Shown piece after piece: positions 8,400-17,849 of a DNA stretch of 64,000 nucleotides. The translations under genes were made by a program, and so were the position numbers. The notes beneath the pieces were generated by a model that searched no databases, had not been told where the DNA came from, and saw nothing but the letters and a program-made list of their open reading frames with translations. Source of the stretch: Corynebacterium auriscanis (GTDB taxonomy: Bacteria > Actinomycetota > Actinomycetes > Mycobacteriales > Mycobacteriaceae); NCBI RefSeq assembly GCF_030408435.1, contig NZ_CP047046.1, positions 204,572 through 268,571 on the forward strand, in the 5' to 3' direction. The number at the start of each line of letters is the position of its first letter. The stretch's first letter is position 1.

Positions 8400-9674
8400 A
8401 TGATTGATCTGAAGCTCTTGCGCGATAACCCCGACATCGTCCGCGCTTCCCAGCGCACCCGTGGTGAAGATCCTGCCCTTGTGGATCAGCTATTGGAGGC
8501 CGATGCGCGCCGTCGCGATGCGATCACCGCCGCCGACTCCGCCCGAGCAGAGCAAAAGTCCTTCTCCAAGGCCATGGGACAGCAAATGCGCACCGCTTCC
8601 GATGAGGAGAAGAAGGCGCTGCGCGAGCAGGGCAAGGAAAAGGCCGAGGCAGTAAAAGCACTTGAAGCTGAGCAGGCCGCAGCTGAACAGGCCGTTCACG
8701 ACCTGCAGTTGAAGCTCTCCAACGTGGTCGAGGAGGGCGCTCCCGCCGGTGGGGAGGACGACTTCGTGGTTCTGGAGCATGTGGGCGAGCCCACGGAGTT
8801 TGGTTTCGAACCCAAGGACCACCTGGAGTTAGGAGAATCGCTTGGGTTGATCGATATGAAGCGCGGTACCAAGGTATCGGGTGCGCGTTTCTACTTCCTT
8901 ACTGGCGACGGCGCTCTTTTGCAGCTGGGTATGTTGCAACTAGCCGCGCAAAAGGCCGTGGAACACGGATTCACCTTGATGATCCCTCCGGTATTGGTCC
9001 GTCCCGAGGTCATGGCTGGCACTGGCTTCTTGGGCGCCCATGCCGATGAGATTTACCACCTCGAAGAAGACGACATGTACCTTGTCGGCACCTCCGAAGT
9101 TGCCTTGGCTGGATACCACTCCGATGAGATCATCGACTTGAACAACGGGCCCGTGCGCTACGCGGGTTGGTCCTCTTGCTTCCGTCGTGAGGCAGGGTCG
9201 TATGGCAAGGACACCCGTGGAATCATCCGTGTTCACCAGTTCGACAAGCTCGAGATGTTTGTTTACTGCAAGCCCGAGGAAGCCAAAACCGTCCACCAGG
9301 AACTTCTCCAGATGGAGAAGGACATGCTGGCGGCCGTCGAGGTCCCATACCGCGTGATCGATGTGGCTGGCGGAGACTTAGGTTCGTCCGCAGCGCGGAA
9401 ATACGACACCGAAGCGTGGGTACCAACGCAGGGCACCTATCGCGAGCTCACCAGTACGTCCAACTGCACGACTTTCCAGGCTCGCCGCCTTAAAACGCGT
9501 TACCGCGATGCTGATGGAAAGGCACAAACGGCTGCGACGTTGAACGGCACGTTGGCCACGACCCGCTGGTTGGTGGCCATCTTGGAAAACAATCAGCAGG
9601 CCGACGGATCTGTGCGCGTCCCCAAGGCCCTACAGCCATTCGTAGGCAAAGAAGTTTTGGAACCAAAGAAGTAA
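8400..9674 (+). CDS. serS: Seryl-tRNA synthetase
   Basis: Charges tRNA-Ser with serine (cytoplasm, class II synthetase). From the ATG at 8400 the protein starts [14 protein letters not shown], the standard family N-terminus; an in-frame GTG at 8391 would add three residues. An antiparallel coiled-coil arm is visible (about residues 35-110, rich in Ala, Glu, Gln and Lys). The class II core follows: motif 2 in [17 protein letters not shown], the ATP/serine loop in [11 protein letters not shown], and motif 3 in [17 protein letters not shown]. About 424 residues, the normal length. The acyltransferase follows after 11 bp. Confidence 0.97.
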   Translation: MIDLKLLRDNPDIVRASQRTRGEDPALVDQLLEADARRRDAITAADSARAEQKSFSKAMGQQMRTASDEEKKALREQGKEKAEAVKALEAEQAAAEQAVHDLQLKLSNVVEEGAPAGGEDDFVVLEHVGEPTEFGFEPKDHLELGESLGLIDMKRGTKVSGARFYFLTGDGALLQLGMLQLAAQKAVEHGFTLMIPPVLVRPEVMAGTGFLGAHADEIYHLEEDDMYLVGTSEVALAGYHSDEIIDLNNGPVRYAGWSSCFRREAGSYGKDTRGIIRVHQFDKLEMFVYCKPEEAKTVHQELLQMEKDMLAAVEVPYRVIDVAGGDLGSSAARKYDTEAWVPTQGTYRELTSTSNCTTFQARRLKTRYRDADGKAQTAATLNGTLATTRWLVAILENNQQADGSVRVPKALQPFVGKEVLEPKK

Positions 9675-9685
9675 TCTCAATACTC

Positions 9686-10639
9686 ATGGCCAAACTTAAA
9701 GACCGCTTTATCCGTCTGCCCGAAGGCTTCGCTCCTGCGCCCAACCACCGCGAGGAAGCCCGGGAATTTCCCTATTCCCGGCCGATCATCTCCATCGCGA
9801 AGAAATGGATGGACTGGGTTCAGAAACTCGACGTCGTCATTCTTAACCCGGAGAACATTCCTGCTACCGGTGGCGCGATGATCGCGATCAACCACACCGG
9901 TTACTGGGATTTCGTTTACGGTGGCATCCCCGCGCACTTCAACGGCCGTCGCCTAGTGCGGTTTATGGCGAAGAAGGAAATTTTCGACGTCAAGGGAGTA
10001 GGCGCGCTCATGCGTGCGATGAAGCACATCCCCGTTGACCGCGCCGATGGGCAAGCTAGCGTGGATGAGGCCATCCGTCGCCTGCGGATGGGGCAGCTGG
10101 TGGGCATTTTCCCAGAGGCCACCATTTCTCGCTCCTTTGAAGTCAAAGAATTCCGGCAAGGTGCTGCCAAAATTGCTTTCGACGCCAACGTGCCACTCAT
10201 CCCACTGACCATCTGGGGATCACAGCAGGTGTGGACGAAGGGGCACAAGCCCAACTGGCGGCCGAAAAATGCAAAACTCGTGCTGATTGTGGGCAAGCCG
10301 GTGGAAGTCACCGCAGATTCCGCAGCAACTACCGATCGTTTACATAAAGCGATGGTGGAGCAGCTGCAGGAAAACCGTCGCATCTACGAACAAGAATTCG
10401 GCCCCATGCCCAAGGGCGAATACTGGGTGCCGGCCAACATGGGCGGAACTGCCCCAACGCTGGAAGAAGCCACGGTCAAAGACCGGGAGGACCAGGCCGA
10501 ACGCAAACGCAAGAGGGCGGAGGCGCAGGTTCGGGCAGAGCGGCGTCGAGAAGAAGAAAAGAAACAACTGGCCGCGGCACCCGCCTGGAGAAAACCCGTG
10601 ATACGCCTGCAGCAACGGTTGAACCGCAAGAACAAATAA
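9686..10639 (+). CDS. 1-acyl-sn-glycerol-3-phosphate acyltransferase (PlsC) family protein
   Basis: Transfers an acyl chain to a glycerol-type acceptor at the membrane. The catalytic HX4D motif is in AINHTGYWDFVYGG (about residues 73-86), and the acceptor-binding FPEATIS lies at about residues 145-151. The GVGALMRAMKHIPVDR segment between them is typical of the family. After ~230 residues comes a long, highly charged Arg/Glu/Lys tail, perhaps a peripheral membrane or partner contact. The gene lies in a tight run from serS to the PGPGW gene, so co-transcription is likely. Which lipid it acylates is not evident. Confidence 0.88.
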   Translation: MAKLKDRFIRLPEGFAPAPNHREEAREFPYSRPIISIAKKWMDWVQKLDVVILNPENIPATGGAMIAINHTGYWDFVYGGIPAHFNGRRLVRFMAKKEIFDVKGVGALMRAMKHIPVDRADGQASVDEAIRRLRMGQLVGIFPEATISRSFEVKEFRQGAAKIAFDANVPLIPLTIWGSQQVWTKGHKPNWRPKNAKLVLIVGKPVEVTADSAATTDRLHKAMVEQLQENRRIYEQEFGPMPKGEYWVPANMGGTAPTLEEATVKDREDQAERKRKRAEAQVRAERRREEEKKQLAAAPAWRKPVIRLQQRLNRKNK

Positions 10640-10660
10640 ACGCTAGGAGTTACATAGGCG

Positions 10661-11515
10661 ATGCAAGGGCCAATATGGAGGCCAAAATTGGTGGTCAGCG
10701 ATGTGGATGGCACACTGCTAGATCACCGGGAACGAGTATCGCCTCGGATGCGCGCCATTATCGATGACATGGCACGCCAAGGCACCGCGTTCACGCTTGC
10801 CACTGGCCGCCCCGCGCGCTGGCTACTCCCAGTGCTGGAACAGATCAACGTACGCCCCATAGTGGTGTGCGCGAATGGGGCCGTAATCTACGACAGCGCA
10901 TTGGACCGCGTGGTGCATGCCGAAAGTCTTTCACCGGAAGTGCAACGGGACCTCGTGGAATCGCTGCAAGCCGTTGATCCCGAGTGGGGTTTCGCGGTCG
11001 AACGCGTTGGTCGTAGTGCTTTCGACCGGGAAAACGAGCTGTTTTGCGTAACCCCCAACTACGATCACGCGTGGATTTCCGATGAGCACACCACCGTGCC
11101 ACGGGAGCAGTTGGTATCTATGCCCGCGGTCAAGCTTCTGGTACGTGACCACAGGCGAAGCTCCGCGGCACTCTACGAAGCGGTGGCGCCATACATCGAT
11201 CCCGCCCTGGCACACGCCACGTTTTCCTGGGAAGGCGGATTGGTAGAAATCAGCGCGCCGGGCGTATCCAAGCGCACGGCCCTACAACGAGTGGCCAAGA
11301 GCATTGAGGTGCGCACCGAAGACATCATCGTTTTCGGGGACATGCCGAATGACCTGGAGATGTTGCGATGGGCTGGCACTGGGGTGGCGATGGGGAATGC
11401 GCGCGACGAAGTCAAGGCAGCCGCGGATGCGGTCACCGCCACCAACGATGATGACGGAGTGGCTGAATACCTCACCCGCTGGTTCAATTCCGCGGAAACC
11501 ATGAGGGAGAACTAA
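10661..11515 (+). CDS. HAD-superfamily (Cof-type) phosphatase
   Basis: 284 residues. HAD motif I is VVSDVDGTLLDH with the nucleophilic aspartate. Motif II is in FTLATGRPARW. The late lysine is in APGVSKRTALQRV, and motif IV is in IVFGDMPNDLEMLRWAG, giving the complete catalytic set. The large C2B-type cap between motifs II and III marks the Cof/YbiV branch, whose members dephosphorylate sugar phosphates and similar small molecules. The gene is 21 bp after the acyltransferase and 2 bp before the PGPGW gene. Substrate unknown. Confidence 0.9.
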   Translation: MQGPIWRPKLVVSDVDGTLLDHRERVSPRMRAIIDDMARQGTAFTLATGRPARWLLPVLEQINVRPIVVCANGAVIYDSALDRVVHAESLSPEVQRDLVESLQAVDPEWGFAVERVGRSAFDRENELFCVTPNYDHAWISDEHTTVPREQLVSMPAVKLLVRDHRRSSAALYEAVAPYIDPALAHATFSWEGGLVEISAPGVSKRTALQRVAKSIEVRTEDIIVFGDMPNDLEMLRWAGTGVAMGNARDEVKAAADAVTATNDDDGVAEYLTRWFNSAETMREN

Positions 11516-11517
11516 CC

Positions 11518-11970
11518 ATGGCGACCATGGGCGAGGCTGTGCATCAGCGGGTCGAGAAGATCCGCGCACACCACGAGAAGCTGAAACGGCACCCGAGGTT
11601 CGGTTTCTTAGTGCGCCCCGTCACCTTGGTTGCGGGCTGGATTATGACCGTCCTGGGAATCATCGCGATTCCATTTCCCGGTCCTGGTTGGCTCATGGTG
11701 TTTGTTTCCATCGGTATTTTGTCCCTGGAATTAGAATGGCCGCACCGGCTTCTTAGCTGGTCAGTGCGCAAATACGACCAGATTGATACGTGGTTCAAAC
11801 AACTGCCGCTGATTATCAAGGGCCTGATCGGTCTTCTCCTGCTGATTATCACCTGGTGCATTTTCGCCTTCCTGTTTTGGGCGGGGTGGAAACTGGGAAT
11901 GTTGGATTGGACTCGCCCTTGGCTACAACCCGCCGTGGATTGGCTTCCCGACTGGCTGGGGTTGGAGTAG
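11518..11970 (+). CDS. PGPGW-motif small membrane protein
   Basis: 150 residues with two membrane-spanning regions. The name-giving motif is present in IAIPFPGPGWLMVFVSIGIL (the hallmark of Pfam PGPGW, TIGR02611-like proteins); the second hydrophobic segment is LIIKGLIGLLLLIITWCIF. A basic amphipathic N-terminus (HQRVEKIRAHHEKLKRHPRF) faces the cytoplasm. The ATG at 11518 is 2 bp from the HAD stop; a second ATG at 11527 is nearly as good. The family is widespread in Actinobacteria without assigned function. Its place just upstream of glf is consistent with an envelope role, but this is inference. Confidence 0.8.
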   Translation: MATMGEAVHQRVEKIRAHHEKLKRHPRFGFLVRPVTLVAGWIMTVLGIIAIPFPGPGWLMVFVSIGILSLELEWPHRLLSWSVRKYDQIDTWFKQLPLIIKGLIGLLLLIITWCIFAFLFWAGWKLGMLDWTRPWLQPAVDWLPDWLGLE

Positions 11971-13221
<1,251 letters not shown>

Positions 13222-13324
13222 GGAAGTAACCGGGAGCGATGCCTAGTCAAGCCCAGTGCGCTCGGCCCCCTGCGTTCCCTGATCACGGCACCAACCCCTG
13301 CCAATGCCCGGTTTGGGCGTGGCG

Positions 13325-13336
13325 GAGGGCGCCCTC
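13325..13336. promoter_or_regulatory. Perfect 12-bp palindrome upstream of glfT2
   Basis: GAGGGCGCCCTC is a perfect inverted repeat with no spacer, in the glf-glfT2 gap. It could be an operator or a short stem; nothing in the sequence decides between them. Confidence 0.3.
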
Positions 13337-13398
13337 GGCGGGGCAATCGTGGATAATTGATGGGTAATACTGTCTACGTGGAGGTCCGCTTCCAGCCC

Positions 13399-15507
13399 AT
13401 GGCTGCTCAAACTAAGTCTGAAAACATGAGTGCTCAAGCTCAGTCTGAATCGCGCGATTCCTTCGATCCAACCCGTCTAGCTCGGGTTATCCTGCCGAAG
13501 CGCGGTGAACCACGGGATGTGCGCTCGCTTTACATCGTGGAAGACGAGCAGTCCACTGCTGGACGTGTCACCGCACTATCCCGCACATCGTGCACTATTC
13601 CCGGTGGCACCGAGATCTCCTTCGAATCCTATTTCAACGCGTTCCCGGCCTCCTACTGGCGCCGCTGGTCCCAGTTAGACGACGTGCAGCTGCGCATCGA
13701 GCTCACCGGTGATGCACGCGTGGATATCTACCGTTCGAAGATCGACGGTTCGCGTATTGCCGTCACCGGCGATGTAGTGGAGACTGATGAATCGGGCCGG
13801 GGGACTGCGGAGTTCACCATCTCGTTGGCGCCGTTTGAAGATGGTGGCTGGATCTGGTTCGACATCACGTGCGAATCCGCCGTGACCATTCACTCCGCTG
13901 GTTGGTACGCGACGAAACCGGCCGAGGGCCAGGTTTTAGTATCCGACGCCACGCTGACAGACCCTACGACCGGAGCAGAGAAGCGATACTCCGCGGGGGA
14001 CGTTCTGCCGGTAGCCGAACCGCGCGTGACAGTGGGCATTCCCACGTTCAACCGGCCCACGGACGCGGTGGCGGCGCTCGAAGCACTGTCTTCCGACCCG
14101 GTCGTGGATGCAGTGATCGATGCCGTGATCATGCCGGATCAGGGCGATAAGCACCCCGCAGATGAGCCGGGATTCCCCGCGGTAGAGGCCCACTTCGGCG
14201 ACCGCCTGCGCATCTGCCCGCAGGGCAACCTCGGTGGCTCCGGTGGTTACTCCCGCATCATGTATGAGGCCCGGCACGCAGAGCGCGGCACTGATAGCCC
14301 ATTCATTCTGTACATGGACGATGACATCCAGATTGAGCCGGACGCGGTCTTGCGTTCCTTGGCTGCTGCCCGCTACGCTACGTCGCCGATGTTGATCGGT
14401 GGCCAGATGCTGAACCTGCAGGAGCGCAGCCACCTGCACACTATGGGTGAAGTGATCGACCGCGGTTCCTTCATGTGGACTGCCGCGCCACACACGCATT
14501 ACGATCATGATTTCTACAAGCATCCTCTGCGCGATCGCGGATCATATGGCAACAATGCCTCCGGTGAAGAGATCGATTCCAAGGATCTACACCGTCGCAT
14601 CGACGTGGATTACAACGGCTGGTGGATGTGCATGATCCCACGGGTCGTCGCGGAAACCATCGGTCAGCCCCTACCGCTGTTCATCAAGTGGGATGACGGC
14701 GAATTCGGCCTCCGCGCGAAGGATGCAGGATTCCCCACCGCATCGTGGCCAGGCATTGCGATTTGGCACATGGCATGGTCCGACAAAGACGATGCCATTG
14801 ACTGGCAAGCATACTTCCACCTGCGGAACCGCCTGATCGTAGCTGCCATCCAGCACGATGGTTCCCCGCGCGGCATTATCACTTCGATGGCTAAAGCGAC
14901 AGCCAAGCACCTTTTGTGCTTGGAATACTCCACCGTTGCTATCCAAAATGAGGCGATGAAGGACTTCTTGGCAGGCCCCGAACAGCTCTTCGGCATTCTG
15001 GATACTGCACTGCCACGCATCAACAAGCTGCGTAAGAACTACTCCGATGCCCAGGTGTTGCCCAGCGCTACCGCGCTTCCTGCGCCATCCGGTGGACCAG
15101 CAGGCCTGACCGATATTCCAACCAACCCGGTTGCCAAAATAAAGACTCTCACCCGGGGGCTGCTGAACAACTCCCGTCCTGCCGATGCTCGCCACCACCA
15201 CACACCACAGGTGAACCTGCCACCCATCGAAGCCCGCTGGTTCAGCCTATCCCGTGTGGATGGTGCTACTGTCACCACCGCAGACGGCAGGGGAGTGGTG
15301 TACCGCAAACGTGACCGTGGCCAGATGATCGCACTGGCCAAGGATTCCGCCCGTTTGCAAAAGGAGGTGGCAGCCCGCTTCGACGAGATGCGTACGCGTT
15401 ACCGCGCCGCACATCCAGAGCTCACCAGCCGCGAAGCATGGGCCAAGATCTTCGAGCCGGCCCACGCCACCGCGACGGGTACCACCACTGCTCAGGAGAA
15501 AAACTAA
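13399..15507 (+). CDS. glfT2: Galactofuranosyltransferase GlfT2
   Basis: Polymerises the galactan chain of arabinogalactan on a decaprenyl carrier, adding alternating beta-1,5 and beta-1,6 galactofuranose at the inner face of the membrane. An N-terminal beta-domain (FNAFPASYWRRW, PFEDGGWIWFDITCESAVT) leads into a GT-A fold. This contains VGIPTFNRPTDAVAALE, GNLGGSGGYSRIMYE and the metal-binding FILYMDDDIQIEPDAV. The WDDGEFGLRAKDAGF and WHMAW motifs, used for acceptor and catalysis, follow. About 700 residues is slightly longer than the ~640 of mycobacterial GlfT2. In-frame starts exist at 13360, 13399 and 13426; 13399 is a compromise. The stop is 1 bp from the next start. Confidence 0.95.
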   Translation: MAAQTKSENMSAQAQSESRDSFDPTRLARVILPKRGEPRDVRSLYIVEDEQSTAGRVTALSRTSCTIPGGTEISFESYFNAFPASYWRRWSQLDDVQLRIELTGDARVDIYRSKIDGSRIAVTGDVVETDESGRGTAEFTISLAPFEDGGWIWFDITCESAVTIHSAGWYATKPAEGQVLVSDATLTDPTTGAEKRYSAGDVLPVAEPRVTVGIPTFNRPTDAVAALEALSSDPVVDAVIDAVIMPDQGDKHPADEPGFPAVEAHFGDRLRICPQGNLGGSGGYSRIMYEARHAERGTDSPFILYMDDDIQIEPDAVLRSLAAARYATSPMLIGGQMLNLQERSHLHTMGEVIDRGSFMWTAAPHTHYDHDFYKHPLRDRGSYGNNASGEEIDSKDLHRRIDVDYNGWWMCMIPRVVAETIGQPLPLFIKWDDGEFGLRAKDAGFPTASWPGIAIWHMAWSDKDDAIDWQAYFHLRNRLIVAAIQHDGSPRGIITSMAKATAKHLLCLEYSTVAIQNEAMKDFLAGPEQLFGILDTALPRINKLRKNYSDAQVLPSATALPAPSGGPAGLTDIPTNPVAKIKTLTRGLLNNSRPADARHHHTPQVNLPPIEARWFSLSRVDGATVTTADGRGVVYRKRDRGQMIALAKDSARLQKEVAARFDEMRTRYRAAHPELTSREAWAKIFEPAHATATGTTTAQEKN

Positions 15508-15508
15508 C

Positions 15509-16141
15509 GTGAATACCGCGAATACCGCGAATAGTGCTGCGGGTAGTGCCAACACCGCGGACAGTGCCACGGGCACCACTAACACCGCGGACAGCGCCGC
15601 GAATGGCACCAACACCGCGGACAGTGCCACAATCCCGGGCGACCCGTGGAAAGAATCTGACCTCCTAGTCGCGATTCAAAAAAGCATCTCCCACCAACCC
15701 GGTGTGATGTCAACCGCACGGTTGATGAGCTTTTTCGGCGAGCACGCCCTCGGATGGATGGCCCTGGCAGCCGCCGGATGCGCACTAGATAAACCGCGAC
15801 AGAAGCAGTGGCTAGCCACGGGCGTGGGCGCCTTCTCGGCACACGCGGCCTCGGTGATCGTCAAGCGTATTATCCGCCGGCCTCGCCCGCACGATCCGCG
15901 TATCACTATTGGAGTGGGAACCCCGTCCAAGTTGAGCTTCCCTTCGTCGCACGCTACGAGTTCCACCGCGGCGCTCGTCGGTACCGCTCAAACGATTGGT
16001 AGCCCGCTACCATTGGTAGGCGTTCCCGCGATGGCCCTTTCCCGTTTGGTACTGGGTGTGCACTATCCAACCGACGTTGTACTGGGCAGCATTATCGGCG
16101 CCACCACCGCCGGTATCACGCGCAAGTTAATGCTCGGCTAA
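15509..16141 (+). CDS. PAP2-family phosphatase (candidate DPPR pathway phosphatase)
   Basis: 210 residues starting with GTG directly after glfT2. The three-part PAP2 signature is complete: KRIIRRPRPHDPR, FPSSHATSSTAALVG and SRLVLGVHYPTDVVLG. These contain the Lys/Arg, Ser-His and Arg/His/Asp catalytic residues. Three or four hydrophobic segments follow a cytoplasmic start. In mycobacteria the matching gene (Rv3807c) is the proposed decaprenyl-5-phosphoribosyl-phosphate phosphatase, acting after the UbiA enzyme. The order glfT2-PAP2-ubiA here agrees. The first ~45 residues are a repeated TNTADSA-type sequence unlike the family. Confidence 0.9.
   Translation: MNTANTANSAAGSANTADSATGTTNTADSAANGTNTADSATIPGDPWKESDLLVAIQKSISHQPGVMSTARLMSFFGEHALGWMALAAAGCALDKPRQKQWLATGVGAFSAHAASVIVKRIIRRPRPHDPRITIGVGTPSKLSFPSSHATSSTAALVGTAQTIGSPLPLVGVPAMALSRLVLGVHYPTDVVLGSIIGATTAGITRKLMLG
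15510..15635. repeat. In-frame repeats at the start of the PAP2 gene
   Basis: Several imperfect copies of a segment encoding NTADSA(A/T)xGTT occupy the first ~125 bp of the gene, with units near 33-36 bp. They form a disordered Asn/Thr/Ala-rich tail. Confidence 0.8.
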
Positions 16142-16188
16142 AGCGCTGGGCGTCGAATAAAAGAAGTAACAGGACAGGAGAAGAAACG

Positions 16189-17214
16189 GTGAGCGAACAG
16201 CAAAACCGTCCGGAAACCCTGCTCGGTTCCGAACCTCACACCTCGGGTCTGGAGCCCGAGCGTGGCCGGTCCGAGACGAGCGTCCCGACGGATACTTCGG
16301 GACCGCGCGCACCGCGTAACCTGCCAGAGGCCATGGTCAAAGCACTGCGCCCGAAGCAGTGGGTGAAAAATGTCCTGGTTGTCGCAGCTCCGGCGGCGGC
16401 GGGCAGCTCCTCGCTGTTCCACGGTCGAGTGCTGCTGGACGTGGTGATCGCGTTCGTGGCTTTCTGCCTGGCGGCCAGCTCCATCTACTTGGTCAATGAC
16501 GCGCGTGATGTGGAAGCCGACCGCGCCCACCCAACCAAGCGATTCCGCCCCATCGCCGCCGGTGTACTTCCAGTGAACCTGGCTTACGCGATGGCCGTGG
16601 TGCTGATTATTCTGGCGATTGGTGGCTCGTTCTTAGCGACCTCCGGGTCCAATTTGGCCATTGTGGTTACCGTGTACATCGCCCTGCAGCTGGGGTACTG
16701 CTTCGGTTGGAAGCACCAGCCAGTGATTGATATTGCCCTAGTGAGCTCCGGGTTCATGCTGCGTGCGATGGCCGGCGGTGTAGCGGCCTCTATTGTCCTG
16801 TCCCAGTGGTTCCTGCTGGTGGCGGCCTTCGGCTCCCTGTTCATGGCAGCCGGTAAGCGCTACGCAGAGTTGAAGCTATCGCTGCGGTCCGGCGCCAAGA
16901 TACGCAAGTCACTCGAGAGCTACACCCCGACATACCTGCGCTTCGTTTGGACTCTCGCCGCGACTGCCGTGGTGCTGTGCTACGCGCTGTGGGGCTTTGA
17001 TCTGTCCCAGCGTTCCGATGGTGCGGTGGCTGTGTGGTACCAGATCTCCATGGTTCCCTTTACCGTTGCAATCCTGCGCTACGCCGCGGATGTGGATCGT
17101 GGCGAAGGTGGCGCCCCCGATGAGATCGCCCTGAATGACCGCACCCTGCAGCTGCTGGCGCTGACATGGATTTTCACCATCGCTATGGCGGTATACATCG
17201 TGCCGGCGCTTTGA
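16189..17214 (+). CDS. ubiA: Decaprenyl-phosphate phosphoribosyltransferase (DPPR synthase)
   Basis: UbiA-fold membrane enzyme that joins phosphoribose from PRPP to decaprenyl phosphate. This is the first step toward decaprenylphosphoryl-arabinose, the donor for arabinan. The substrate/metal motif is clear in YLVNDARDVEADRAHPTKR (about residues 101-119), after LRPKQWVKNVLVVAAP. The second Asp-rich region maps to YAELKLSLRSGAK. Nine or so hydrophobic segments fill the rest. The GTG start at 16189 has an AGGAGAAG sequence upstream. 341 residues is longer than the mycobacterial enzyme because of a ~45-residue polar N-terminus. The gene normally found next, aftB, is absent here. Confidence 0.94.
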   Translation: MSEQQNRPETLLGSEPHTSGLEPERGRSETSVPTDTSGPRAPRNLPEAMVKALRPKQWVKNVLVVAAPAAAGSSSLFHGRVLLDVVIAFVAFCLAASSIYLVNDARDVEADRAHPTKRFRPIAAGVLPVNLAYAMAVVLIILAIGGSFLATSGSNLAIVVTVYIALQLGYCFGWKHQPVIDIALVSSGFMLRAMAGGVAASIVLSQWFLLVAAFGSLFMAAGKRYAELKLSLRSGAKIRKSLESYTPTYLRFVWTLAATAVVLCYALWGFDLSQRSDGAVAVWYQISMVPFTVAILRYAADVDRGEGGAPDEIALNDRTLQLLALTWIFTIAMAVYIVPAL

Positions 17215-17288
17215 GTTGCTTGGCTTTAACCGGCGGGGTTTGAGTAGGGGAGCTGGACCTGGGCTCTCTTGAACGCCCCTGGGGCTGG

Positions 17289-17444
17289 TTTTCGCGCGCT
17301 GAACTTGGGGCCGGTATTCTCGCGTTGAACCTGGGGCCGGTTTTCGCGCGCCGAGCTTGGGGCCGGTTTTCGCGCGCCGAGCTTGGGGCCGGTTTTCGCG
17401 CGCCGAGCTTGGGGCCGGTTTTCTCGCGCCGAGAAACAAATGTG
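17289..17444. repeat. 26-bp tandem repeat array, about six copies
   Basis: Unit TTTTCGCGCGCCGAGCTTGG followed by GGCCGG. Near-perfect copies begin at 17341, 17367 and 17393; degenerate ones begin at about 17289, 17315 and 17419. Array lies 75 bp after ubiA. Confidence 0.9.
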
Positions 17445-17496
17445 CAGCAGAAGTCCAACAAAAACGCGTCATTTTGTCTGAGTTCTGCTGCACATT
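17439..17496. repeat. Interspersed ~58-bp palindrome, copy 1
   Basis: Perfect 14-bp arms, AATGTGCAGCAGAA at 17439-17452 and its reverse complement at 17483-17496, enclose a 30-bp centre. The centre itself carries ACAAAA and TTTTGT as inner arms. A second copy lies at 60990-61047, with the same centre apart from a few substitutions. Confidence 0.88.
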
Positions 17497-17498
17497 GT

Positions 17499-17650
17499 GT
17501 GGACTAGTGCGTGGGCAGTGGTCTCCTCGCTACATCGGTGTTCGTTATCCGGGGGTGTGGACTAGTGCGTGGGCGGTGGTCTCCTCGTTAGATCGGTGTT
17601 CGTTATCCGGGGATGCGAACTAGTGCTTGGGCAGTGGTCTCCCTGCCCCT
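17499..17650. repeat. 58-bp tandem repeat array, 2.6 copies
   Basis: Units starting with GGACTAGTGCGTGGGCAGTG (or close variants) begin at 17501, 17559 and 17617. The array directly adjoins the palindrome. Confidence 0.88.
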
Positions 17651-17660
17651 GCCCCTCAAC

Positions 17661-17695
17661 ACTCACCTACCCCTTTGGGTGGGTGTCTTCTTTTG
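17661..17695 (+). terminator. Possible rho-independent terminator
   Basis: An imperfect stem (CTCACCTACCC against GGGTGGGTGT, loop CTTT) is followed by TCTTCTTTT. It would end transcripts from the galactan block before the mycolyltransferase gene. Confidence 0.45.
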
Positions 17696-17849
17696 GGGTA
17701 TGTCCGGGCTGCCTGAAAGTGGTGCTCGACGACAAATTTGCGGTTCCGTGGGCGGCAACCTCTGCCGTGTGGCAGAAGTATTAGTTAGAAACGTAACTTT
17801 TTGGTAACATCACCACTCGACGTTAAACCACTTAAGGGAGTCAAAGTAA

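Larger units (their letters stand above)
17215..17849. other. 635-bp gene-free interval between ubiA and the mycolyltransferase
   Basis: This is where aftB (arabinofuranosyltransferase) sits in related genomes. I see no coding sequence here: open frames in it (for example 17325-17507) are made by the repeats. It holds a 26-bp repeat array, a ~58-bp palindrome, a 58-bp repeat array, a likely terminator and the promoter of the next gene. Confidence 0.75.

Noticed and set aside
17325..17507. Short open frames in the ubiA-mycolyltransferase gap
   Set aside because: They are made of the 26-bp tandem repeat read in different frames, with no start context.
17289..17650. Repeat clusters as a possible CRISPR array
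   Set aside because: Units are contiguous with no unique spacers and there are no cas genes anywhere in the window.
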